A DNA stretch of 64,000 nt from Arcuatula senhousia (Eukaryota; Mollusca; Bivalvia; Mytilida; Mytilidae). Both the position numbers and the translations under genes were made by a program. Positions 1-11,700 of this stretch are shown here, one piece after another (position 1 is the stretch's first letter; each line of letters begins with the position of its first letter). Location of the stretch: the NCBI GenBank assembly GCA_963971305.1, contig OZ020303.1, positions 15,931,184 through 15,995,183 of the forward strand, written 5' to 3'. Below the pieces are notes generated by a model, which was given only the letters and a program-made list of their open reading frames with translations, searched no databases and was not told where the DNA came from.

Positions 1-1029
1 AGCTCTACAAAAGTCTCCCTAGGGTCGAAGTTGTCAGATGTCCCCTTATAGGGGTTACGGCCCCTAAAATAATGTTCTTGCATGTTTTTGGCCTATAGAA
101 TGAAAACTATAGCAGATAGAGAGAAGCTGTTGCTTGCTTAAATATTCAGTTTATTTAGCTCTACAAAAGTTTTCATAGGGTCAAAGTTGTCAGATGATCC
201 CTTATAGGGGTTATGGCCCCTAAAATAACGTTCTTTCATATTTTTGGCCTATAGAATGAAAACTATAGGAGATAGATAGAAGCTGTTGCTTGCTTAAATG
301 TTCAGTTCGTTTAGCTCTACAAAAGTTTTCATAGGGTCAAAGTTGTCAGATGACCCCTTATAGGGGATATGGCCCTTAAAATAACGTTTTTTCATGGTTT
401 GGGCCTACCACTACAGAATGAAAACTATAGTAGATAGAGAAAAGCTGTTACTTGCTTAGATGTTCAGCTCATTTACAAATGTAGCTCTAGAAAAGTCTTT
501 ATAGGGTGGACATCAAGACCAGGTGAGTGATTCAGGCTCCTGGGAGCCTCTTGTTTCCCTATAGAATGAAAACTATTGCAGATAAAGAAAAGCTTTTGCC
601 TACTAAAATGTTCAGCTCATTAAGCTCTACAAAAGTCTCCATTGGGTTGAAGTAATGGCAGATAGAGAAAAGCTGTTGCCTGCTAAAATGTTCAGCTCAT
701 TAAGCTCTACAAAAGTCTCCATTGGGTCGAAGTTGTCAGATGACCCCTAATAGGGGTTATGGCCCTATTGAGGTGAAAAATTGCATTTTTTCATGTTTTT
801 GCCCTATAGAATAAAAACTATTGCAGATAGAGAAAAGGTGTTGCTTGCTTAAATGTTAAGCTCATTAAGCTCTACAAAAGTCTCCATTGGGTCGAAGCTG
901 TCAGATGACCCCTAATAGGGGTTATGGCCCTTTTATGGTTGAAAATAGCGTTTTTTCATGTTTTTGCCTTATAGAATGAAAACTATTGCAGATAGAGAAA
1001 AGGTGTTGCTTGCTTAAATGTTTAGCTCA
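1..1029 (+). repeat. Tandem ~150-bp repeats of the AGCTCACC element family
   Basis: About six imperfect monomers. Each carries TAGCTCTACAAAAGTCTCC, a GGGTCGAAGTTGTCAGATGA core, a TAGGGGTTATGGCCC palindrome-like stretch and an AGAAAAGCTGTTGCTTGC segment. A complete 3' end module (CAGGTGAG, the stem-loop AGGCTCCTGGGAGCCT, then CTTGTT) sits at 519-555. The monomers then resume, so one element end lies inside another array. The same monomers recur at 24.3, 38-39.7 and 40.9-42.1 kb. Confidence 0.9.
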
Positions 1030-1033
1030 TTAA

Positions 1034-1593
1034 AGGCATATTGTCTAGGAAAATTATTTTTTTGTAAAACCAAAACATTGTCGACAGACTATTCGTTTTG
1101 TTTATTTAGAAAGATACAAACGTTCAAAATACCACAAGGGTACCTTATTACTCCAAAAATTGAAAAATATATAATATTTGTAAAGCTTTACAAAGTTTTA
1201 GTTCGGAAAAAAATTAAAACAGCAACAGAATATTAGAGCTACTTAATGAATAGAACTGAAAATTATTGCCTGTATCATGTTTTGAATGTGATTATAAAGG
1301 TAAACACGAAAAATATTTGTATTTTTTCAACATATCAATGTATTTGGGGACAAAACCGGAGATTCCGATTAGTGTCCGCGTTAAAACTACTCAGTCTAAA
1401 TCTGTGTCAATGTGACGTAACGCAGGTAAATAAAATATCAATCAATATTGTCGAGCTATTTTGATCAAAATAAACTACTTTTGAGACAAAATTTGTAGCA
1501 AATTTGTTTTTCAATATTCATTTTATTGCATTTTGGTCTAATTGACACAAAAAAATTGGTAAAAAAAATGAGTTTGCCGTAGACAATATGCCT
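1034..1593. mobile_element. 560-bp MITE with TTAA target duplication
   Basis: The two ends are a perfect 14-bp inverted repeat: AGGCATATTGTCTA at 1034-1047 and its complement at 1580-1593. TTAA flanks both ends (1030-1033 and 1594-1597). The uninterrupted monomer elsewhere in this array reads ...CAGCTCATTAAGCTC..., so one TTAA was duplicated on insertion. The interior is AT-rich without a credible coding frame. A TTAA target duplication is the hallmark of piggyBac-type transposases, so I infer a non-autonomous piggyBac-like element. Confidence 0.85.
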
Positions 1594-1597
1594 TTAA

Positions 1598-1874
1598 GCT
1601 TTACAAAAGTCTCAATAGGGATGAAGTTGTCAGATAAGCCCTTATTGGAGTAATGGCCCTTTTCAGGTCAAAAATACCGTTTTTTCATGTTTTTTGCCCT
1701 ATTGAATGAAAACTATTGCAGATAGAAAAAAGATGGGACTTGCTTTAATGTTCAGCTCATTTAGCCGCAGGAAAGTCTCTGTTGTGTCTAAGTTGGGAAT
1801 TGACCCATTAAAGAAGAAACCATTATGCCTTAAGGACCAGGTGAGCGATTCAGGCTCCTGGGAGCCTCTAGTTA
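1598..1874 (+). repeat. Resumed AGCTCACC-family repeats with 3' end module
   Basis: The 150-bp repeat resumes after the MITE and ends with CAGGTGAGCGATTC, the stem-loop AGGCTCCTGGGAGCCT and CTAGTT near 1838-1874. CTAGTT replaces the CTTGTT seen at most other copies. Confidence 0.85.
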
Positions 1875-2335
1875 ACCCACCTGATCAGAAGGGTCATGTG
1901 AGCTATTGTCGTCTGTCCATTAACATTGTCTGTAAACTTTCTAAAACTTAATTCCTCTGACACCTTAAGTCCACTTGGAACCAAAATTGGTATTATACTA
2001 TAATAGTTCTTTATCATGTTTATTAGCTTAGGTGTATAGAGCTGATGTGGGGATTTTTGATTGGTCGTAAAGTATGGCTGCTGTGGCTTAAAATAGAACA
2101 TAGGGGTAAATTGTAGTTTTTAACTAATAACTAAAAACTGGTGACAGATACAAATGTATTAAAATTCTGATAGAGAACCAAAGTCATCAGCACCTCAACA
2201 TCTACCTGCCCTGAAATGTTTCAGAAGATCCAACAACCCATGAAAGAGTTATTGCCCTTTATCTTAATTATTATGAATTTTGCACTTACAATAATATTTT
2301 AAGCTCAATATCTTAAAAACTACAGTTGAGTCCAG
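1875..2335 (+). repeat. Degenerate copy of the AGCTCACC element, 5' part
   Basis: Begins with an eroded left end (ACCTGATCAGAAGGGTCATGTGAGC) followed by the GTCGTCTGTCC and AACTTTCTAAAACTTAATT stretch that follows the left end in other copies. No 3' end module is present. Confidence 0.7.
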
Positions 2336-2337
2336 TT

Positions 2338-2575
2338 CTAACATCTCTTTACAACTGTCAGGAACTGTCAGGAATCTGTTCTAATTCTGTTCTGCTGACA
2401 GTTCTAGGACAGTTTATGACAAGCCCTGTCCTGTCATAGAACAGGTCTGGACAGTTCTATCCCGTGACAAATTTAAAACTGTTCTAACCCCTGACAGTTC
2501 TAACCTGTTCTGTGCCCTGACAGCTTAGAACTGTTCTAGCCTCGGACAGTTCTACCCCCTGACAGTTCTGATTGT
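2338..2575. repeat. Degenerate TGACAGTTCTA array
   Basis: The stretch is built almost wholly from variants of TGACAGTTCTA and its complement TAGAACTGTCA, repeated about fifteen times at irregular 12-25 bp spacing and in both orientations. It is distinct from the flanking repeats and has no convincing open frame. Confidence 0.75.
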
Positions 2576-2700
2576 GACGATTTAAGAACAGTAAAGAATA
2601 AAGAATTGTCTGGTTAAAATAAATTATATATCGAGTTTCATGTGTGCTGGATACTGAAAGAAAAATAAACAATCCACAATTCTAAAGTTTTATATTGTAG

Positions 2701-2781
2701 GCAGAAGCAGCATCTTCATCAGGATTGTTGAACTCAGTTGGAGCTGTTTTTGAACTAAACAGAAAAGAAAATGAGAAAAGG
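2701..2781 (+). CDS. ZNF451-like exon A (first visible)
   Basis: Acceptor TATATTGTAG precedes 2701 and donor AGG|GTAAAA follows 2781. The 27 codons ([14 protein letters not shown]...) end in a charged helix that continues into the next exon in phase 0. The exon is short, so this is the least certain exon of the gene. More 5' coding exons must exist. Confidence 0.6.
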
Positions 2782-5700
2782 GTAAAATTGAGCAAATTTT
2801 ATAAAAATGTACTTTATTATGACGGGCAGTTTTTGAGCAAGAATAATCATGATAATATTGAAACACATGGCCAGTGCATTATATTTATGTTGGAAATTAC
2901 ATTTACGAGGGTGGTAAAGGGGGGTACTGTGCACGGCTGAAAGGCAAATAAAAAGTGGCTTCACGATGAACAGAAAATAATTATTGCTGATCTCAATGCA
3001 CGATAAATAAAGAAACAAAATATTATTCATTAATGAAGGAAAATTCCTGATTCTTGCTCAGTTTTTAACAGTTTTGACAGTTGTGTATTCTTGAAACAGT
3101 ACATCACTGCAAGGAGTAGGCGAAAATTGAGAAGTCCTCAAATTTATTATTTTTGGTGAACAATACATTGTATTTTGTATAGCATTTTTTGTCTAAAATA
3201 CCAAGAACGAAAAATAATCCATGCAAATCAAAAACATGAAAAATGAACGAGAAATAAAAAATTCCGAAATGGATGAACGGAAAATAAAAAATGTTGAACA
3301 CGGTGCACGAAAATAACCCATTACCACCCTCATTTACATCTAGGATTTACATGTATTAAAATATTTACCGTAGATAAAGAAAGACATGCACATGTATAGT
3401 AAATGATATCAAATGCGTACATTGTGTATTAAAAGTTGATTTTTTGGAGTAAAGTACATGCTTTACTCAGTATAACGATTTTTGTCTCGCCTGCGAGACT
3501 TAGGTTTGCAGATTATGGCAGCAGCACAATTGTTAAAGTTTTTGCTTAAGTCTGTTTTATGTGAAAAAGGTATGGAACACCATTGATATTTGGTATGCAG
3601 TTGCATTAGCATCAGTACAAATTAATTCTAAGAGAATTTTATCTCTATGCTCCTGCAGTTAGGGTCTACTGACTATGCGATTTTATACTTATTTGGCAAA
3701 TGTTAACCTTTTTTCTTAAGTCTGCTTAATATGAAGCCATTAATATTTGGTATGTAGAACTTTGCATTAGCATCAGTGAAAAGCAATTATAAGGGCATTT
3801 TGTTTGTATGCTCCTGCAGTCACGATCTATGTATACTGACTTTGAGATTTTTTACTTATTTTGCTAGATGTTAACGTTTTTTCTTAGTCTGTATTATATG
3901 AACAAGTAATCATGGTAATGGTACATCATTGATATTTGGTGTACAGTTGCATTTGCATCAACACAGATCAATATCTTGAGTAATTGCCATTACTGTAGTC
4001 ACTTATAACATTTGCATTTTTAGCTCACCTGGACCGAAGGTCCATGTGAGCTTTTACCATCACTTGGCGTCCGTCGTCGTCGTCGTCGTCTGTCGTCGTC
4101 TGTAAACAATTTTTCAAACGTTAAATTGTCCAACACCATAAGTCCAATTGCAACCAAACTTGGTATAGTTGTTTAGTGGCATTATGTGTACAAAACAATT
4201 GTTCGGATTTTTGATTTGTAAAAAAACATGGCCGCCATGGCTAAAAATAGAACAGGTGGGTCAAATACATTTTTTTGCAAATAACTCAAAAACGGTCACA
4301 GATATCAAAATTCTGGCATAGGGTAAAAGTGATCAGCACCTCAAGATCTACCTGCCCAGAAATTTTCAAAAAGATCCAACAACCAATGTAGGAGTTATTG
4401 CCCTTTTTCTGGATTTTTTCAAAAATTTGCACTTATTTAGCCCTATATCTTGAAAACTATACAAGACATTTTAAAAATTCAAATTGCATATGATTTAGCA
4501 CATCAAGATCTACATTTCATGTAATTAGGTCAAAGCTGTCGAACCATTTCTTTTAGGAGTTATGGCCCTTAAAGCGTCAAAATTTACCATTTTTCATTAT
4601 TTTTACCCTGAATTTCAAAGATTAAGTTGTCTGACACCATACATCCAACTTCAACCAAACTTGGCACAGTTGTTTAATAGCATTAATGCTACAATTCTAT
4701 TGTTCAGATTTTTGATTCGTCAAAAAATATGGCCTCCATGGCTTAAAATAGAAGATAGGGGTCAAATTACAGTTTTTTGCAAATAACTCAAAAAAGGTAA
4801 CAGATATCAAAATTCTGATGGCAGACAAAAGTGATTAGCATCTCAAGATTTACGTGCTCTGAAAGGAGTAAAGCCACAAACGGCGAATTTGGCCCTGTAA
4901 AAATCGAAAAATAATAAACAAGTATGACTGACCTTTCATATATGCCATTCGAATATTTGGACCTTTAGTCTTGCATTTGTGTATTAGAAATTTTTTATTG
5001 ATGACGTCACTGAATACTGTAAGCTCCGGAACGTGCTCGGATTTCCGGAAAATCCAAAATTTTACCTCATTTTCACACTTCAACTTGATTTTATCAAATG
5101 GCCGCATGTTCTGACCACAAATTTGTTTTTAAAAACGTTTTTCTTAAACATTTCCCTTTGTTTTTCAATAAGATTTCCGATGGTCAAAGATTGCGGCCAC
5201 TGCGAAAAAAGACTTTTTGTGTTGTCAACGGAAACAGGAGATTTCACCTTTCGTACTATTTCTATATGTAAAAATGTTATAAATTCAGGAAATTATTAAA
5301 AGAAAAAAGGTTAATAACATTATTCTGTGATATCTTATCATACTCAGAAGATATCAAGATTTTAAAGGTTTGCTGTTAGATATTTCGGCGACATACCATC
5401 TGTTTTTGTGCCTTGGTGTGCCGCAATATCCTATTACTTACAGAAAGCTCATTGTTTTACGTACTTGTAAAAAAAAATAAAAAATAAAATAAAAATAAAC
5501 AAATAAATAAATAAAACCTAAAAAAGAGTGTATTTTTTGTTTTTATTCCTGAATATTTGTTTTAAAGAATTAGTCTCTTCAATAAAATGAAACTTTGCAC
5601 TGGGCCGACATCGGGGTCACAGCTAGGATGTACAGCAGAAGGTCTTTTTGAAGAAAAAGATGACGCTGCTTTCTAGGCTATTCGTTATATCTTCTTAAGA

Positions 5701-8700
5701 AACGCATGTACTTACAAGGTAAGATTGATCAAATAAAAATAATTATTTTAAAGATGACATTATGAAGTTTTCATCTATAATTTAGCGCTGACAAATAATA
5801 TTGATCCCCGAGACCCGGCGACTTGCATAGTCATGTTGCTGGGTGCATGCCAATTGCAAACACAAAAATCTCTTTCAAAATAAAACAACCAGAAAAAATA
5901 TAAAATGAAAGGAAAAAATACAAAATGCTTTTATTTAGATGAATATTGTGCCGGACGACAAAGTATATACATCATGCACACGTAACAGATACTGAACTGA
6001 TGTACTTTCAAGAGAATAACATTCTTGAATGTTTTAGAAAGAAGCATACAAACAAACAAACGTTTTGCAGCTCAGGTTTTAAAAAAATGAAATTTTGGAG
6101 TGAAAACTCTAAAAAAAACATATTTATTCCAGACGATATAACAATAAAAACATTACATACATGACATAAGTATAAGATTTTTCGGCCTCATTTTGAAATG
6201 TGAGTATAGCGTAGTGGTTAATGCGTTCGCTCTCGATGCCTTTTGTATCCAGTTCGAATCCCGGATAATTTTTTTTTTTTTTTTTTTTAGTGAAAAAATA
6301 CAAATGCTTTATTCCAAATTAATTTTGCAGACCATATCAAAGAATAAATATAGCATTGTTTGCTTAATACTATTTTGAATGTCCGCATATTAACGTACGG
6401 TAGTTCGATCTTGATACCAGTGTAACTATGTTCGAATCACGAAGAGAGTTTTTTTACTACGAAATGAAAGAAAAAATACGAAATGTTTTTATTTATACAA
6501 AAATAATAACTCTGTGGATGATATAAAAGTATAAATAAATACATCATATTTTTAAAAGAAATTAATATAACATATTTTGTCTCAAATTCGAATTGTCCGC
6601 ATAGCGTAATCGTTTAGGCGTTTGCACGTGGATGCTGTGTAACCAAGTTCGAATCTTGAAGAATGTTTTTTTTTTTTTTTTTATATCAATTTAATGCAAA
6701 ATTTCAGATACATTATAAAGTTTTTTTGCACCACTTCTGTCTGAAAAATCAGCATAACATTAGAATTCAAAAAATAAAATAATTTTCAATAACTCTCCTA
6801 TAATTTTCTGGTTGCTTTTCAGTATGCCTGGTTCAGGACATAAAGAGTATCCATGTGTTCTTTGCAGCAAAAGAACTAAGCCAAATGACCGGCGACATGT
6901 TAAAAAACCAATGAAAAAGTTTCTACGGAAACATTTTATGCTTGAATGTAAGAGTGAGGATGTCATTTGCAGCAAGTGTCGACATAACTATTACACAAAA
7001 ATAAATGAATCACAGAAACAAAAAGCAGAAAAGCGCCAAATCCAAGCATCGCCAGAATTATCTGATATTAAACGAAGAAGAGAAAATCCAAATGGCAGTC
7101 CACCATCAGTTACGCTACCTATTCCATGCACGTCAAATAGCCATGCGTTTTGTTTTCTATGCAAGAAACCTGGGCCGAAACTTGTGGTTGTACCAACAGA
7201 TGCTAGATACAGGGCTTTTATTGACACTGATGTTATTATTCCTGCTAAAACCAGATGCTGTCCGTCTCATTTGCAAGACGGTTTAATAACAATAGATGCC
7301 TTAACAAACATCACCAAGCTATCTGATAACAGTTTTGTCAACCGTTCAACTATTATGGAACTGATTAAGGGTCTTCGGGAAATGGCACTTAAAAATGAAT
7401 CCCAAAGATTAAATTTTGACGGTCCACTATCAAATTCCGACTACATTGAAATGACTGGTATATGTAAAGAAAATTATGATGATCTTTGTACTTGTGTTTC
7501 CGACTCCATCAGAAACACCCCTGTTCGAAGCAAACGTACTACCATTGGAATATTTCTTTTCAAATTGAAATCTGGAATGTCTAACAAGTTGATGTCAACT
7601 TTATTCAATATATCTACCTCTAGTTTGAGGAGGGCATTAACTTCTGCAAGACTTGCTTTAATTCAATCTTTTGTGCCTGACAATTTAGGATTTCAGCATA
7701 TTTCTCGTTCTTCAATAATTGAAACACACACACGACCTTTAGCACAGTCATTGTTCAGCTCTATAGGTGCAAACCAAGCCATTATTGTACTAGACGGTAC
7801 GTACATTTATATTCAGAAAAGCAACAATTTTAAATTTCAACGCAGATCATTTAGCATGCATAAGGGGAGACCACTGGTTAAGCCTATGGTAGTCGTAAGT
7901 ACGACAGGATACTTTATTGCCATCCTTGGACCTTATCTGGCCGACGGAAAAAATAACGATGCTGCAATTTTACAGCACATGTTAAAAACAAACGTAGAAA
8001 ATATTAAGGAATGGGTCGAGGAAGATGACATCTTTGTTGTAGATAGAGGATTTCGGGACGCAATTGATCTTCTTGATGAGCTAGGGGTAAATGCAAAGAT
8101 GCCATCCTTTCTTACAAGAGGACAAAAACAACTATCCACAGAAGATGCAAATGCAAGCCGACTTGTAACAAAGGTAAACAAATAAAAGATTTATACAAAT
8201 GATTTAAATGCAGAGCTATCTATCATAAAAAAACGTGACTTTTTGGTAGTGGTGCAATCTTTAGATGTAAATACATTACATAAGATTCCGCATTATATCT
8301 ACATCTTTATTAACCAAAACAACTAACAGCAAATTATGCCTTAGGGAGCACGCAAATTTTATGAATAGTATGAATAAGTGTTCGTCATGGTATTATGTTA
8401 TACCTTCCATTATGGTCGGAAGTGCACGTACGGCTGTTAATAGTAGATGATGTGTATGTTTTTATGGTCGTTTAATAGTATAATAAAATAATGGTAAAAT
8501 TCTTAGCAAAATGAAAACTCGTTTTTGGTTGGAAAAAATTGCAACACATCACACTATTATGCTTATTTTATGAACTTGCTTGTTACTTATATTACAGGTC
8601 CGTTGGGTAGTTGAGTCGGCGAATGCAAGAATCAAGCGTTGGAAATATTTAGACCATGTGCTTTCAACCAATCAGGTCCCAAATATTGGCGACTATGTAC

Positions 8701-11700
8701 GGATAGTGTGTTCAATCTGTAATAAATACTTACCACCTCTATCTAAAGGTAATTCTTATGTAAGAAAAGAATGTATAATTTTGAGAAAGCTATTTCTGTT
8801 TAGTCAATGTCTTTTTAGTTAAATGGTGTTATAAAATAAAAATGTATACAAATACATATACACGAAGTGCGGAATGTACCATATTCCACATTTCATTACC
8901 TTCCATGTTCGACCTGAAACAAAAAAAAATACCAAGCTAAGTTCAGTAATTTAAAAGACTCATTTCCCTGATGTAAAATTTCAGAAGTGCAAGCATGTCA
9001 ATTTAAATGTGTATTTTGTTATAATACAGCCTTCCATAATATTCTAGTTTACAATTTCACTCCAACATGCTTCATGTTACAGGATCTGAAGATGACGAAG
9101 TGATCGCTGCCAAAATGCTGTACCTATCATCATGTGTCAACGAATTGAAAAACAGAGATGAACTAGAAGGCTTAGAAAAAAAGAAAGTGATATGGAAAAA
9201 AACTGATGATGAAATGCTGAATGACTTTCCTAGATTGGACGAAGAGAGTCTTAGAAACATCACTTGTGGGACATATCAACTTAAACTCAGTCCAAGCTAT
9301 ATGCAGGAACACTTAGATGGTGATTGTGACATCCAAGTTCACAAGGATGATAGCTCTCTTTTGAGAGTTAGACTTCAGAGCCGCCATACCTCATCAAAGA
9401 CCTATTTGTTGTGGATACAATATTCCTCTTGTTATGTTGAAGCCTGGTACTGCAAATGCAGATCAGGGTCTAGGGTTGTAGGAGTGTGCGCACATATTGC
9501 TGCAGTTATATGGTATCTCGGGTATGCTAGACATTTAACAGAATTCCCAGATGGTGTTAAAAACTGGAGTGAACATGTGTTAGACGCAGCAAACGTTCCG
9601 GAAATTATTGACAATTCAGATACAGATTCTCATACGTCAGACACGAGTTATATTGAAGAATAACTGCACTTAGATACACATGTAAATGTACAATATATTT
9701 AACGAAATTATACTTGTATGAGTCAATATTAATGATGTTCTCTCTGTGTGACATTGTAAACTTGTATGAGTCAATATTAATCAAGTTCTCTATGTGTGAA
9801 ATGCTATACCAATTGTATGAGTCGATATAAATTATGTAATCTCTGTGTGAAATCGTATACTTGTATGAATCAATATTAATGATGTTCTCTCTGTGTGAAA
9901 TGGTATACTTCTATGACTCGTCATTAATGATGTTCTCTCTGTGTGAAATGGTAAACTTTTATGACTCAACATTAATGATGTTCTCTCTGTGCATTAATGA
10001 TGTTCTCTCTGTGTCAAATGGTATACTTGTATGAGTCGATATTGATGATGTTCTTTCCGTGTTTAAGGGTGTTCATTGAACAAATTATAATATTCGCCTT
10101 TCAATAAAGAAACTGTAACTCTAATAGCTACATGTACTTTGAAATCATTCAAATTCTTTATTCCTTTTTAATTGTTGATTTATTTGATTATATCATTTAT
10201 TTTACTCAAAATATTTTGCTGAAAATAACAATTTCGTTTCTGAGAAATATAAATAGACATTATTTTCCAAGAAAACAATAATAAAAGATACTTATTATCA
10301 TAAAAACAATTGTAAGTGACACGAGGTTATTTTGGTGCTTCATAGCTCTACTTTTTCAGAAATCAGCAATATTTTGTTTAAATTATGCAATTTTTGCCCC
10401 CAAACCGAGGAAATTGTATTTTATTTTGCATTTAATGTCTGTGTAATAGTATATTTGTTTATAATAAATTATTCTGTGTTGGAATTATTCATTTACATAG
10501 GTTTATATAATTTTTTTAAAAATATTTCCAGAAATCGGCGATTTTGTTAAAAATTTGTATTTCTTACCAAAAAAAAAAATAAAATCTGATATATGTATGT
10601 ATATTGTACTAAAAAGTCATATATACTGGTACTTATGTCAATGATTAGCTATTTCATATCTTAAACACTTATTTTAATTTGTTCTTAAAGTGTAGAGAAT
10701 AAATTTCCAGAAATCCTCGATTTTTGTCTAAATTATGCATTTTTTGCTCCAAAACAAAGGAAATTGTATAATATTTTGCGTTAAACATCTGTGTACTAGT
10801 ATATATGTTTATAATAAAATATTCTGTGTTGGAATTATTCATTCACATAGTTTTATATAAAATTGAGAAATAATTTCCAGAAATCGGCGATTTTTGTACA
10901 AAATTTGCATTTTTTACAAAAAAATAAAGAGTGTCCTATATATTTCATACATAAAAGTCATGTATACTGCTAACAATGTTGATGAAAAAAGATTTCATGT
11001 TGAAAATAGTAAATTGGACATGTTTTTGATGACTTGAGAATAAATTTCCAGAAATCAGTGAATTTTGCTTAATTTTTGCATTTTTTGCCCCAAAATGCAG
11101 AAAATGAATTCAAACGGCTAATCGATGCTGATTTCATGTTTTGGGGTACTAAAGGTAAGAATAAGTCACAGTTTTAATGAAATTTAAGACAGGGCCGTTT
11201 TTGGCCCTTCGTGGCTCTACTCCTTTTCAAGAAGATCCAACAAACGACATAGGAGTTATTGCCCTTTTTCTGGATTTTTTCAAATTGCATATGATTAAGC
11301 ACATCAAGATCTACAATTCGTGTAATTAGGTCAAAGCTGTAGAACCATTCTTTTAGGAGTTATGGCCCTTAAAGCGTCAATATTCACCATTGTTCATTAC
11401 TTTTCCCCTGACTTGTCTGAAACGGTAAGACCAACTGCATCTTAACATGGCACACTGTTTGATAGCTTATATGCTACAACTCTATCGTTCATATTTTTGA
11501 TTCATGAAAAAACATGGCCACCATGGCTAAAAATAGAACATAGGGACAAATTTCATTTTTTTGCTAATACATGTAACTCATAACTGGTTTTCAGATATCA
11601 GAATTGTGCAAGAATCAAAAGTGATCAGCATATTAAGATCTACCTGTCCTGAAATTTCGGAAAAGATCTGACTGCTGATGTGGGAGTTATTGTTCTTTTT

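Noticed and set aside
1..1029. CRISPR-like array
   Set aside because: Regular repeats, but monomers are contiguous without unique spacers and the genome is eukaryotic.
2725..2940. 71-codon frame as a separate small gene
   Set aside because: Its first part belongs to ZNF451-like exon A; the remainder is intron read-through after the donor at 2782.
4994..5299. Overlapping 85- and 88-codon frames
   Set aside because: AT-rich intron with no family features or splice context.
6205..6660. Functional tRNA genes
   Set aside because: The heads have B-box-like motifs but poor A-boxes and no complete cloverleaf by eye.
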